Shown one piece after another: positions 15,303 to 25,101 of a stretch of 64,000 nucleotides of DNA. Each line of letters starts with the position of its first letter. Within the stretch, counting starts at the first letter, position 1. The DNA comes from Rhodoferax sp. (GTDB lineage Bacteria > Pseudomonadota > Gammaproteobacteria > Burkholderiales > Burkholderiaceae_C), in assembly GCA_019449595.1 (NCBI GenBank), contig JAGRPL010000014.1:182043-246042 (forward strand), read 5' to 3'. The position numbers and the translations under genes were made by a program. A model generated the notes under the pieces. The model did not search any database. It saw nothing but the letters and a program-made list of their open reading frames with translations, and had not been told where the DNA came from.

Positions 15303-16232
15303 ATGAAAACCGCACCCGACCGTATCGAACTCATGCAGACTTTTGTGCGCATTGTGGAGGCGGGCAGCCTGTCGGCGGCGGCGCTGCAAATGGGCGCCAC
15401 CCAACCCACGGTGAGCCGGCGCCTGCAGGCGCTGGAGCGCTCGCTGGGCCTGCGCCTGCTGCAGCGCTCTACCCACGCCATGAAGCTGACCGAAGAGGGT
15501 GAGCGCTGCTTTGCCCGCGCCAAGGAACTGCTGGGCAACTGGGACGAGTTTGAGGCCGATCTGCGCGGCAGTGCGGAGGTGCCCAAAGGCACGCTGCGGG
15601 TCGTCGTGCCGCATGCCATCGGCCAGCAGGAACTGGTGGTGCAACTGGCCGAATACCTGCAACGCCACCCGCGCGTGTCCGTGGAATGGCTGCTGCATGA
15701 CCGGACACCGGAATTCATTACCGATGGCGTCGACTGCGCCATCCACGTGGGACCCGTAGAAGATCCCTCGGTGGTGGCACTCAAGATTGCCGAGATACCG
15801 CGCATCGTGGTGGCCTCGCCCGCGCTGCTGGCGCGGACCCCGTTGCCACGGCAGCCCGCCGACTTGGCCCCGCTGCCTTGGCTGGCATTGCGCACGTTCT
15901 ACCGCAACGACATCACGTTGATTCACACCCAAGGGGAGCAGCGCAATCTGGCACTGCAGCCCAGAATGAGCACAGACAGTCTGTTTGCGCTGCGCAATGC
16001 GGCGCTGCTGGGCCTGGGCGTCGGGGTGGTGTCCGCCTGGGCTGTGACGGACGATGTGGCCCAGGGCAAGCTCATCCACCTGCTGCCCGAATGGCACGCC
16101 GCACCTCTGCCCATCTACCTGCTGTACCCCTACGCCCACTATTACCCCGCCAAGCTGCGGCGCTTTGTCGAGATCATGCGGGCGGCACTGCCGCAGGACA
16201 TCGTGCCGCGGCCCACACATCTGAAGACATGA
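15303..16232 (+). CDS. LysR-family transcriptional regulator
   Basis: This 309-aa protein, from the ATG at 15303 (a TTG at 15285 is in frame but has no better signal), has an N-terminal winged HTH: LMQTFVRIVEAGSLSAAALQ, then GATQPTVSRRLQALERSLGLRLL. A periplasmic-binding-protein-like effector domain fills the rest. LysR proteins are tetrameric activators or repressors that bind upstream of a divergent target, here the MFS efflux gene. Its stop codon overlaps the A-run of the gap terminator from the other strand. The effector is unknown. Confidence 0.9.
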   Translation: MKTAPDRIELMQTFVRIVEAGSLSAAALQMGATQPTVSRRLQALERSLGLRLLQRSTHAMKLTEEGERCFARAKELLGNWDEFEADLRGSAEVPKGTLRVVVPHAIGQQELVVQLAEYLQRHPRVSVEWLLHDRTPEFITDGVDCAIHVGPVEDPSVVALKIAEIPRIVVASPALLARTPLPRQPADLAPLPWLALRTFYRNDITLIHTQGEQRNLALQPRMSTDSLFALRNAALLGLGVGVVSAWAVTDDVAQGKLIHLLPEWHAAPLPIYLLYPYAHYYPAKLRRFVEIMRAALPQDIVPRPTHLKT

Positions 16233-16253
16233 AAAAAGCGCCCGAAGGCGCTT
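16232..16253 (-). terminator. Rho-independent terminator of tkt-gap
   Basis: Read on the minus strand, AAGCGCC-TTCG-GGCGCTT forms a 7-bp stem with a stable UUCG-type tetraloop and runs into six Ts. It begins 23 bp after the gap stop codon. The T-run is complementary to the A-run touching the lysR stop codon, so the terminator overlaps the end of lysR. Confidence 0.88.
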
Positions 16254-16275
16254 CTTGGCGAAGTGGTTGCAGCCT

Positions 16276-17283
<1,008 letters not shown>

Positions 17284-17303
17284 CTATAAAAAAACTGAAC
17301 GGA

Positions 17304-19364
17304 TTACTTCTTCGCCAGCACGGTCTGCACCGTATCGGCCACATTCTCGGGCGTGAAACCGAAGTGCTTGAACAGCACCGGTGCGGGGGCGGATTCGCCG
17401 TAGGTGTCGATACCGACCACCGCCGCCACGCCGTATTTCCACCAGCCGTCGCTCACGCCCATTTCCACCGCCACGCGGGGGATTCCGGCGGGCAGCACGG
17501 CCGCCTTGTAGGCGGCGTTCTGCGTGTCAAACGTGGTGTTCGAGGGCATGGAGACCACGCGCACGGCAATCTTGCGCTGGGCCAGCAACTCCTGGGCCTT
17601 TAGCGCCAGCTGCACCTCGGAACCGGTGGCGATGAGAACGGCCTGGGCCTTCTTCTTCAGGCCCACTTGCGCCGGCTCAGCCAGCACGTAGGCACCCTTG
17701 CTGATGGCGTCCAGGCCGCAGGCCTCGGGCGCCGCAGCGGATTCGGCCTTGGGGGCGTAGCTGATGTTCTGGCGCGACAGCAGCAGCGCCGTCGGCTTGG
17801 TCTTGTTTTGCAGGGCCACGGTCCAGGCCACGGCGGTTTCGGCCGTATCGCCCGGGCGCCACACGTCCAGGTTGGGGATCAGGCGCAGGGAGGCAGCGTG
17901 CTCGATGGACTGGTGCGTAGGGCCGTCTTCGCCCAGGCCGATGGAGTCGTGGGTGAAGACATGGATCACGCGCTGCTTCATCAGGGCCGCCATGCGCACG
18001 GCGTTGCGGCTGTAGTCGCTGAAGGTGAGGAAGGTGCCACCGTAGGGAATGAAGCCGCCATGCAGCGCCACGCCGTTCATGATGGCGGCCATGCCGAACT
18101 CGCGCACGCCGTAGTTGATGTGGCGTCCGCCCTGGCCTTCGGCCGTCTTGACCACGGCACCGTGCATGTCAAAACGCAGATTGGGCGTGCTCTTGGTGTT
18201 GGTGAGGTTGGAGCCGGTCAGGTCGGCCGAACCGCCCAGCAGCTCGGGCAGGGCAGCCGTGAACGATTCCAGTGCCAGCTGCGAAGCCTTGCGCGAAGCG
18301 ACCGTCTCGGCCTTGGTATGGGCGGCGATGACGGTGTCCACGGCGGTCTGCACAAAGTGCTTGGGCAGGTCGCCCTTCATGCGGCGCAGCAGTTCCTTGG
18401 ACAGTTCGGGGTGGGCAGCCTTGTAGGCGGCAAACCGCTCATCCCAGGCTTTTTCGGCAGCGGCACCCGCAGCCTTGGCGTCCCAGTCGGCATAGACCTC
18501 CTTGGGCACCACGAAGGGGGCATGGTTCCAGCCGATGGCGGCGCGGGTGAGCGCGATTTCCTCGGCACCCAGCGGCTCGCCGTGTGCCTTGGCGGTGTTG
18601 GCGCGGTTGGGGGAACCAAAGCCGATGGCGGTCTTGCAGATCACCAGCGTGGGGCGGTCGGCAGACTTCTTGGCCTCGGCAATGGCAGCCGAAACCGCGG
18701 CAGCGTCGTTGCCGTTAACCGGGCCGATCACGTTCCAGCCGTAGGCCACGAAACGCTGCGCGGTGTTGTCGATGAACCAGGGCGCCACCTGGCCGTCGAT
18801 GGAGATGCCGTTGTCGTCGTACAGCGCGATCAGCTTGTTCAGTTTCCAAGCGCCGGCCAGGGCGGCTGCTTCGTGGCTGATGCCTTCCATCAGGCAACCG
18901 TCACCCATGAACACATAGGTGTGGTGGTCCACGACGGCATGGCCTTCGCGGTTGAACTCGGAAGCGAGCAGCTTCTCAGCCAGCGCCATACCCACGGCAT
19001 TGGTGATGCCCTGGCCCAGCGGGCCGGTGGTGGTTTCAACGCCGGGGGTGTGGCCGACTTCGGGGTGGCCGGCGGTCTTGCTGTGCAGCTGGCGGAAGGC
19101 CTTGAGCTCGCTCATGGGCAGCTTGTAGCCAGTGAGGTGCAGCAGCGCGTAGATCAGCATGGAGCCGTGACCGTTGGACAGCACGAAACGGTCGCGGTTG
19201 AGCCAGTTGGGGTTGGCCGGGTTGTGGCTCAGGTGCTGGCCCCACAGGGCGACCGCCATGTCGGCCATGCCCATGGGGGCGCCGGGGTGTCCGGAGTTGG
19301 CTGCTTGAACTGCGTCCATCGCAAGCGCGCGAATTGCGCTTGCCATCTGTTGTGTGTTGGCCAT
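17304..19364 (-). CDS. tkt: Transketolase
   Basis: This 686-aa enzyme, from the ATG at 19364, has N-terminal [17 protein letters not shown], the thiamine-diphosphate motif starting [13 protein letters not shown], and the pyrimidine-binding domain with [15 protein letters not shown]-terminal transketolase domain ends the protein. It transfers two-carbon units between ketoses and aldoses in the pentose-phosphate pathway, with Mg and ThDP, in the cytoplasm. It is the promoter-proximal gene of the tkt-gap operon. Open frame extends to 19448, but the extra residues do not look like the family. Confidence 0.97.
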   Translation of the reverse strand: MANTQQMASAIRALAMDAVQAANSGHPGAPMGMADMAVALWGQHLSHNPANPNWLNRDRFVLSNGHGSMLIYALLHLTGYKLPMSELKAFRQLHSKTAGHPEVGHTPGVETTTGPLGQGITNAVGMALAEKLLASEFNREGHAVVDHHTYVFMGDGCLMEGISHEAAALAGAWKLNKLIALYDDNGISIDGQVAPWFIDNTAQRFVAYGWNVIGPVNGNDAAAVSAAIAEAKKSADRPTLVICKTAIGFGSPNRANTAKAHGEPLGAEEIALTRAAIGWNHAPFVVPKEVYADWDAKAAGAAAEKAWDERFAAYKAAHPELSKELLRRMKGDLPKHFVQTAVDTVIAAHTKAETVASRKASQLALESFTAALPELLGGSADLTGSNLTNTKSTPNLRFDMHGAVVKTAEGQGGRHINYGVREFGMAAIMNGVALHGGFIPYGGTFLTFSDYSRNAVRMAALMKQRVIHVFTHDSIGLGEDGPTHQSIEHAASLRLIPNLDVWRPGDTAETAVAWTVALQNKTKPTALLLSRQNISYAPKAESAAAPEACGLDAISKGAYVLAEPAQVGLKKKAQAVLIATGSEVQLALKAQELLAQRKIAVRVVSMPSNTTFDTQNAAYKAAVLPAGIPRVAVEMGVSDGWWKYGVAAVVGIDTYGESAPAPVLFKHFGFTPENVADTVQTVLAKK

Positions 19365-19485
19365 GAAGGGCGACTCCGGAATAGGGTGGGGCTGGGGGTA
19401 AACCCGGTATTTTACCGGCGCGCGCTGCGGGGGCCAAATACCCCGCAATCCCCACCTGGCAAAGGCGCGCGCCGGCGCCCCGCCA

Positions 19486-20091
19486 TCAGACCCCGACCAG
19501 CGTGCCGTAGGCCTGGCGCGTCTGCGGCGACACGGCGGCCAGAACCTGCTCGTACGCCGTCTTGTGCCGCGCCAGCAGACGGGCCGAGGCCAGGGCCCGG
19601 GACTTGCAGAACCAGTGGCAGCTGTGCTGCATCAGGTACAGCTCGGCGGTCAGGGTAAAGGCCTTGTCCTTGATCGAACGCTGCGCGCGGTTGGCCACCA
19701 CATTGGCAATCCCGTTGGCGTGCACGCTCAGGACCTTGCGCAGGTCAAACGTGGCCGCCGGAAACCACTGCGCCGCGTAGGGCAGGCCGATGGCCAGCGT
19801 GCTCACGCGCGCCTGCGCGGCGTCCACGGTGGCGAATTCGGCGGCAAACCGGGTGAACTGTTCGGCCAGCTGCACTTCCGAGATGTGCAGCAGGTTCCAG
19901 ATCTGTTCGCGGCGCTGCGGGTCTTCCTCGCCCAGCGCCCGCAGGTAGCCTTCGGTCAGGTTCTCCATCAGCTTCTCGATCTGGTACTGCCCCAGGTGGC
20001 TGCCCAGCAAGGCAATGCGCTGCCTTTCGTCCCGGGATTTGAGCAGGTAGGCCCCCACGGCGAACAGGATCAGCAGGACAAGAATTTGCAT
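19486..20091 (-). CDS. Hypothetical membrane-anchored protein
   Basis: I do not recognise this 201-aa protein. It begins with one hydrophobic segment ([16 protein letters not shown]) and continues as a helical, soluble domain containing [18 protein letters not shown] charged stretches and [19 protein letters not shown] with two Cys near the C-terminus. No enzymatic motif stands out. It is divergent from the OYE gene across 82 bp and ends 121 bp upstream of the tkt start on the same strand, so it may share transcription into tkt. The ATG at 20091 is preferred to the in-frame upstream start at 20175, which would run into the OYE gene. Confidence 0.7.
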   Translation of the reverse strand: MQILVLLILFAVGAYLLKSRDERQRIALLGSHLGQYQIEKLMENLTEGYLRALGEEDPQRREQIWNLLHISEVQLAEQFTRFAAEFATVDAAQARVSTLAIGLPYAAQWFPAATFDLRKVLSVHANGIANVVANRAQRSIKDKAFTLTAELYLMQHSCHWFCKSRALASARLLARHKTAYEQVLAAVSPQTRQAYGTLVGV

Positions 20092-20173
20092 GGTGCAGCG
20101 CGGTCGTGGTGGTTGGGGGGATAGCCAGAGTGTAGTCATAGCCCCCGGCATGGCTTGGGCTATGCTAACTCCC

Positions 20174-21295
20174 ATGAGCCCACTCTTCTCGCCCTTTCAC
20201 CTGCCATCGCCCCGCGGCGGTTTGACGCTGCCCAACCGCATCGTGGTCGCGCCCATGTGCCAGTACGCCGCCCGAGACGGCTGCGCCACCGACTGGCATC
20301 TCGTGCACTGGGGCAGCCTGCTCAACAGCGGCGCGGCCCTGTTCACCATCGAGGCCACAGCCGTTCTGCCCGAAGGCCGTATCACCCCGGCCTGCCTGGG
20401 CCTGTGGGACGCGCGCACCGAAGCCGCGCTCACCGACACCCTGCAACGCGCCCGCCAGCTGGCGCCCCACACGGCCGTGAGCATCCAGCTCGCCCACGCC
20501 GGGCGCAAGGCCTCCAGCGCGCTGCCCTGGGAAGGCGCGCAGCTGCTGTCCCCCGCGCAGGGCGGCTGGGAAACCTTCGGCCCTTCGGCGCTGCCCCACT
20601 TGCCCAGCGAAACGCCCCCCACCGCCATGACCCGGGCCGACATGGACCGGGTGCGCGACGCCTTTGTGGCCGCCGCGCAGCGCGCCCAGCGCGCGGGGGT
20701 GGATGCCATCGAGCTGCACGCCGCGCACGGTTACCTGCTGCACGAATTCGTCTCGCCCCTGGCCAACCAGCGCAGCGACGCCTATGGCGGCAGTTTCGAG
20801 AACCGCATCCGTTTCCCGCTGGAGGTGTTTGCCGCCCTGCGCGCCGCCTACCCGGGCGTGCTGGGCATCCGCATTTCGGCCAGCGACTGGGTGGACGGCG
20901 GCTGGGACGTGGCGCAAAGCGCCGAGATGGCCCGGCAACTCAAGGCCCTGGGCTGCGACTTCATCCACGTCTCGTCCGGCGGTGTCTCGCCGGCGCAGAA
21001 GATTGCCCTGGGCCCCAACTACCAGGTCCCGTTTGCGCGCGCCGTGCGCCAGGCCAGCGGCCTGCCCACCATGGCCGTGGGCCTGATCACCCAGCCCCAG
21101 CAGGCCGAGGCCATTGTGCAGGCCGGCGATGCCGACCTGGTTGCGCTGGCCCGCGCCTTCCTCTACGAGCCGCGCTGGGGCTGGCATGCCGCCGCCGCGC
21201 TGGGTGGCACCGTGCAGGGCCACCCCGCCTACTGGCGCTGCCTGCCGCGCGACGCCCAGGCGGTGTTCGGCAAAGTCTCTGTCGGCATGCGATGA
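20174..21295 (+). CDS. NADH:flavin oxidoreductase, old yellow enzyme family (YqjM-like)
   Basis: This 373-aa FMN-dependent TIM-barrel ene-reductase contains VAPMCQYAARDG, whose Cys is typical of the YqjM/thermophilic-like subgroup. It also has the active-site loop HAGRKAS, HAAHGYLLHEF and the SPLANQRSDAYGGSFENR signature, with a phosphate-binding DLVALARAFLYEP near the C-terminus. It reduces activated C=C bonds of enals and enones with NAD(P)H; the natural substrate is unknown. First gene of a likely four-gene operon, overlapping the next gene by ATGA. In-frame ATGs lie just upstream (for example 20162); 20174 gives the family-like N-terminus. Confidence 0.93.
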   Translation: MSPLFSPFHLPSPRGGLTLPNRIVVAPMCQYAARDGCATDWHLVHWGSLLNSGAALFTIEATAVLPEGRITPACLGLWDARTEAALTDTLQRARQLAPHTAVSIQLAHAGRKASSALPWEGAQLLSPAQGGWETFGPSALPHLPSETPPTAMTRADMDRVRDAFVAAAQRAQRAGVDAIELHAAHGYLLHEFVSPLANQRSDAYGGSFENRIRFPLEVFAALRAAYPGVLGIRISASDWVDGGWDVAQSAEMARQLKALGCDFIHVSSGGVSPAQKIALGPNYQVPFARAVRQASGLPTMAVGLITQPQQAEAIVQAGDADLVALARAFLYEPRWGWHAAAALGGTVQGHPAYWRCLPRDAQAVFGKVSVGMR

Positions 21296-22497
21296 GTCCC
21301 GCCGTGCAAGGCCAAGTCGCCCCCGGCTTTGAGCCGCTGGCGCAGCAGTTCGCCCAGGCGTTTGCCCGCGGCGAAGAAATTGGCGCCAGCCTGTGCGTGT
21401 ACCACCGCGGCGAGCGGGTGGTGGACCTGTGGGGTGGCCTGGCCGACACGGCCACCCGCACCCCCTGGACGGCCGACAGCCTGGTGGTGGTGTTCTCGGT
21501 CACCAAGGGCCTGGCGGCCATGGCGCTGAACCTGGCTGCCGAGCGCGGCGCCTTTGACTGGGATGCCCCGGTGGCGCGCTACTGGCCGGCATTTGGTCAG
21601 GCGGGCAAGGCGCACATCACGGTACGCCAGCTGTTCAACCACCGCGCCGGCCTGGCAGGTATCGGCACGCCGCTGACACTGGCGCAGTTGTGCGATCCCG
21701 CCCAGGCAGCCACTGTGCGCACGGCCTTGGAAACCCAGCCCCCAGCCTGGCACGCCGACACCCAGCAGGGCTACCACGGCCTGAGCTACGGCATGTATGC
21801 CAGCGCCTTCTTCGAGCAGGCCTGCGGCGAACCCCTGCACACCTTTCTGCACCGCGAATACCTGGACCCGCTGGAGGCAGACGTATTCCTGGGCACGCCA
21901 CCCGAGCAGGACCACCGCATCGCCACGTTGTACCCCGGCTCCACCGCCAGCCGCGTGGGCCGAATGCTGTGGTCCGCCCTGCGCGGGGGCAGCACCGAGG
22001 CCCGCGTGGCGCGCTCCTTCCTGCGCGGCAGCCACGCCAAGCAGGCATTCATGAACCCGCCCACCCCTGGCGGCATGGGCATCTACAACCAGCCCCCGGT
22101 GCGCCGCCACAACCTGGCCTGGGCCTCGGCCACGGCCACGGCACGCGGGCTGGCCCGCGCCTACGTGCCCTGGTCGCTGGGCGGTGTCTGGCAGGGGCGA
22201 CGCTACGTGGCGGAGCAGACCATTGCCCCCCTCCTGCAACGCCAGGGCTGGAGCGCGCAGGATCTGGTGCTGGGCAAACCGTTGGGCTGGGCACAGGGAT
22301 TCCTGAAGGAGGACGACGGCGTGTTTTCCCCCAACCGCGCCTCCTTTGGCCACCCCGGCATGGGCGGTGCGCTGGGCTGGTGCGACCCCAGCACGCAGCT
22401 GGCCTTTGCCTACACCCTGAACCGCTGCGACTGGCGCATCCGCTCCCCGCGGGCGCTGGCCTTGTGCCAGGCCCTGTACCGGTGCCGCCTAGCGTAG
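21292..22497 (+). CDS. Serine hydrolase, class C beta-lactamase-like (EstB type)
   Basis: This 401-aa protein has the beta-lactamase fold catalytic Ser-x-x-Lys in FSVTKGLAAMALNLA (about residue 70). A YHGLSYG block is in the place of the Tyr motif, and GHPGMGGALGW replaces the KTG strand. This pattern is typical of esterases/carboxypeptidase-like members rather than antibiotic-hydrolysing enzymes. There is no convincing signal peptide, so a cytoplasmic esterase is more likely than a periplasmic lactamase. The start codon overlaps the stop of the OYE gene (ATGA). Substrate unknown. Confidence 0.87.
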   Translation: MSPAVQGQVAPGFEPLAQQFAQAFARGEEIGASLCVYHRGERVVDLWGGLADTATRTPWTADSLVVVFSVTKGLAAMALNLAAERGAFDWDAPVARYWPAFGQAGKAHITVRQLFNHRAGLAGIGTPLTLAQLCDPAQAATVRTALETQPPAWHADTQQGYHGLSYGMYASAFFEQACGEPLHTFLHREYLDPLEADVFLGTPPEQDHRIATLYPGSTASRVGRMLWSALRGGSTEARVARSFLRGSHAKQAFMNPPTPGGMGIYNQPPVRRHNLAWASATATARGLARAYVPWSLGGVWQGRRYVAEQTIAPLLQRQGWSAQDLVLGKPLGWAQGFLKEDDGVFSPNRASFGHPGMGGALGWCDPSTQLAFAYTLNRCDWRIRSPRALALCQALYRCRLA

Positions 22498-22525
22498 ACA
22501 CCCCCGCACGACACCACGGACCCCC

Positions 22526-23350
22526 ATGAACCCCTCCCCCATTGCCGCCATGCTGCTGGCCGCCGGCCGCGGCGAGCGCATGCGCCCGCTGACCGACACC
22601 ACGCCCAAACCGCTGCTCACCGTGCAGGGCAAGCCCCTGATGCAGTGGCCCCTGGAAGCTCTGGCGCAGGGCGGCTTTCAGGACGTGGTGGTGAACACGG
22701 CCTGGCTGGGCGCGCAGATCAGCACGCAATTTGGCAACGTTTTTGCCACCGAACGCCCATCCAATCTGCGTAAACAGCTATCAAATCAGGAGCAATCTAC
22801 CGCCTCCCTGCGCCTGCACTACTCGCACGAGGGGCGCGATTTCGGCGGCGCGCTGGAAACCGCCGGCGGCATTGCGCGGGCCCTGCCCCTGTTGTGCCCG
22901 CCCCACGCCACGGGCGCGGCGGCCGACGTATTCTGGGTGCTGGCCGGCGACGTGTTCGCGCCCGACTTCAGCTTCCGCCAGGACGCCGTGGCGCGCTTTG
23001 TGGCCAGCGACAAACTGGCCCATCTGTGGCTGGTGCCCAACCCCGAACACAACCCGCGCGGCGACTTCGGCCTGGGCCCTCTGGACGCCGACGGCACCGG
23101 CCTGGCCCTGAGCCAGCCGGCCGACGACCCGCGCCCCCGCTACACCTACAGCACCATCGGCCTGTACCGCAAGGCGCTGTTTGCGCCGCCCTGGTGCGAC
23201 ATTCCCACCGGCAACCCGCAGGGCACGTCGGCCGCGCTGGCGCCGCTGCTGCGCGCGGCCATGGCGCAAGCGCGCATCAGCGCCGAGATTTACACTGGCC
23301 GCTGGACCGATGTGGGCACCCCGCAACGGCTGGCACAGCTCAACGCCTGA
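22526..23350 (+). CDS. murU: N-acetylmuramate alpha-1-phosphate uridylyltransferase, with a repeat-encoded insertion
   Basis: This 274-aa sugar nucleotidyltransferase has the N-terminal AMLLAAGRGERMRPLT and TPKPLLTVQGKPLM, then VVVNTAWLGAQI, YSHEGRDFGGALETAGGI and a metal-binding LAGDVF. These match the MurU subgroup, which makes UDP-MurNAc from MurNAc-1-P during cell-wall recycling and so bypasses de novo synthesis. Its usual partner amgK is at 54900, not adjacent. Residues about 80-95 (SNLRKQLSNQEQST) are encoded by repeat copy C and interrupt the segment where homologues go straight from a short loop to the RLHYSHEG strand. 14 bp before pepP, same operon. Confidence 0.85.
   Translation: MNPSPIAAMLLAAGRGERMRPLTDTTPKPLLTVQGKPLMQWPLEALAQGGFQDVVVNTAWLGAQISTQFGNVFATERPSNLRKQLSNQEQSTASLRLHYSHEGRDFGGALETAGGIARALPLLCPPHATGAAADVFWVLAGDVFAPDFSFRQDAVARFVASDKLAHLWLVPNPEHNPRGDFGLGPLDADGTGLALSQPADDPRPRYTYSTIGLYRKALFAPPWCDIPTGNPQGTSAALAPLLRAAMAQARISAEIYTGRWTDVGTPQRLAQLNA
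22765..22799 (+). repeat. Dispersed hairpin element, copy C, in frame inside murU
   Basis: It reads CTGCGTAAACAGCTATCAAA followed by TCAGGAGCAA. The left half matches copy B closely (GCGTAAACAGCTAT), while the right arm is degraded to AGGAGC. The 35 bp plus flanks are multiples of three, keep murU open, and encode SNLRKQLSNQEQST. Confidence 0.75.
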
Positions 23351-23364
23351 ACACACTCCCCGCC

Positions 23365-24750
23365 ATGAACACCACCCTTTACGCGCAACGCCGCGCCGCA
23401 CTGGCCGCCCACCTGGGCAAAGACGGCATTGCCATCATCCCCACGGCACCCGAGCAGCAGCGCAACCGCGACAACGATTTCCTGTTCCGCCCCGACAGCT
23501 ACTTCTTCTACCTGTGCGGCTTTGCTGAGCCCCACGCCTGGCTGGTCATCACGGGTGACGGCCAGTCGGCCCTGTTTTGCCAGCCCAAGGACCTGGAGCG
23601 TGAAATCTGGGACGGCTTTCGCCTGGGGCCCGATGCCGCACCCGCTGCGCTGGGGGTGGACGCCGCCTATGCGGTTAGCGAACTCGACACCCGCCTGCCC
23701 CGGATGCTGGAGAACCGGGCCGTGGTCTGGTACCCCTTTGCCACCCACAAGGCGCTGGAAACCCGCGTCGACGGCTGGCTGCAGACCGTGCGCGCCCGCG
23801 TGCGCTTCGGCGCCCAGTGCCCCGACCAGCTGCGCGACCTGTGCGGGCCGCTGGACGAGATGCGCTTGGTCAAGGATGCGCAGGAGCAGGCCACCATGCG
23901 CCGCGCCGCACAGATCAGCGCCGGCGCCCACATCCGCGCCATGCGCCGCTCGGCCCAGATGCTGCGCCAGGGCCACGACGTGCGCGAATACCACCTGGAC
24001 GCGGAGCTGCTGCACGAGTTCCGCCAACACGGCTCACAGTACCCGGCCTACGGCTCCATCGTGGCCGCCGGGGCGAACGCCTGCGTGCTGCATTACCGGG
24101 CCGACAACGCCCCCATCCGCAATGGCGAGCTGGTGCTGATTGACGCCGGTTGTGAGCTCGACGGCTACGCCAGCGACATCACCCGCACCTTTCCCGCCAA
24201 TGGAAAATTCACCGGGCCGCAGCGCGCGCTCTACGACCTGGTGCTGGCCAGCCAGGAGGCGGCCATTGCCGCCACGCAACCCGGCGCGCGCTTCACCGAT
24301 CCGCACGAAGCCACAGTCAAGGTGCTGACCCAGGGCATGCTGGATTTGAAACTGCTGGACAAGGACCAGGTCGGCACGCTGGACGACGCCATCCACCACC
24401 GCCACTACTTTGCCCACTACATGCACCGCACCAGCCACTGGCTGGGCATGGACGTGCACGACTGCGGCAGCTATGTCGAACCGTCCGAGGTGGGCCAGGT
24501 CAGCGAGCGCACGGACCCGCTGTCGGGAGAAACCATCCAGAACCGGCCCAGCCGCATCCTCCGCCCCGGCATGGTGCTCACCATCGAGCCCGGCCTGTAC
24601 GTGCGCCCAAGCGACCACATTCCGAAGGAGTTCTGGAACATCGGCATTCGCATTGAGGACGACGCCATCGTCACCCCGACCGGCTGCGAGCTGATCTCGC
24701 GCGGCGTGCCGGTCAACGCCGACGAGATCGAGGCGCTGATGCGCGGCTGA
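23365..24750 (+). CDS. pepP: Xaa-Pro aminopeptidase (aminopeptidase P)
   Basis: This 461-aa protein has an N-terminal creatinase-like domain (RNRDNDFLFRPDSYFFYLCG) and a C-terminal pita-bread metallopeptidase domain. The metal ligands are visible: Asp in LIDAGCELDGY, Asp in ASDITRTFP, His in HRTSHWLGMDVHD, and Glu in TIEPGLYV and GIRIEDD. It removes N-terminal residues preceding proline from peptides using two manganese ions in the cytoplasm. Start ATG at 23365, 14 bp after murU. Last gene of the OYE-hydrolase-murU-pepP run. Confidence 0.95.
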   Translation: MNTTLYAQRRAALAAHLGKDGIAIIPTAPEQQRNRDNDFLFRPDSYFFYLCGFAEPHAWLVITGDGQSALFCQPKDLEREIWDGFRLGPDAAPAALGVDAAYAVSELDTRLPRMLENRAVVWYPFATHKALETRVDGWLQTVRARVRFGAQCPDQLRDLCGPLDEMRLVKDAQEQATMRRAAQISAGAHIRAMRRSAQMLRQGHDVREYHLDAELLHEFRQHGSQYPAYGSIVAAGANACVLHYRADNAPIRNGELVLIDAGCELDGYASDITRTFPANGKFTGPQRALYDLVLASQEAAIAATQPGARFTDPHEATVKVLTQGMLDLKLLDKDQVGTLDDAIHHRHYFAHYMHRTSHWLGMDVHDCGSYVEPSEVGQVSERTDPLSGETIQNRPSRILRPGMVLTIEPGLYVRPSDHIPKEFWNIGIRIEDDAIVTPTGCELISRGVPVNADEIEALMRG

Positions 24751-24763
24751 ACGCCGCGCAGCC

Positions 24764-24862
24764 CTAGCCGCGGATGCGCCGGGCCTGGTAGCGCGAACGC
24801 TGCAGGGCCACGAACTCCACCACGCCCCAGAGCACGCTGCTCACCACATACACATGCCGCAT
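24764..24862 (-). CDS. Tiny hypothetical ORF, 32 aa, hydrophobic centre
   Basis: The frame from the ATG at 24862 encodes MRHVYVVSSVLWGVVEFVAL and then a basic tail RSRYQARRIRG, a plausible one-TM microprotein. AGGACTGAGG upstream could serve as ribosome binding site. It follows another tiny ORF on the same strand after 4 bp. No homologue is recognised. It is too short for ordinary ORF calling. Function unknown; it may be spurious. Confidence 0.4.
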   Translation of the reverse strand: MRHVYVVSSVLWGVVEFVALQRSRYQARRIRG

Positions 24863-24866
24863 GGCC

Positions 24867-24977
24867 TCAGTCCTGCGGCTGGCAGGGGGCCGATTCATGG
24901 GGCAGACCCAGGCTGAGCCAGCCGTCGTCAAACAGCGAATCCAGCATCTTCTGCAAGCCCAAGAGTTTCCAGATCAT
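24867..24977 (-). CDS. Tiny hypothetical ORF, 36 aa
   Basis: The ATG at 24977 is preceded by GTGGGAGCGCG, a reasonable ribosome binding site. The product begins MIWKLLGLQKMLDSLFDDGW and ends PCQPQD, an amphipathic N-terminal helix with an acidic centre. Together with the next tiny ORF it is the only content of the 350-bp gap between pepP and the M14 gene. The remaining 24978-25101 shows nothing I can assign beyond a possible promoter. Confidence 0.4.
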   Translation of the reverse strand: MIWKLLGLQKMLDSLFDDGWLSLGLPHESAPCQPQD

Positions 24978-25101
24978 GGCGCGCTCCCACCTGGTTGTGA
25001 AATGAACCCACAGGCTAGCGCGCCGATGTGACAGTTTCGCGTCAACGGTCGATACCCCTGGCGCGCGCTGCGGATTGGCGCCGCGCGGCGCCTTCGACGC
25101 T

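Noticed and set aside
17667..19658. 663-codon open frame opposite transketolase
   Set aside because: Antisense shadow. Transketolase on the minus strand has all family motifs, while this frame has none.
20155..22497. 780-codon + strand frame spanning the OYE and hydrolase genes
   Set aside because: It reads the OYE gene in the wrong frame before entering the hydrolase frame. The overlapped real starts at 20174 and 21292 explain everything.
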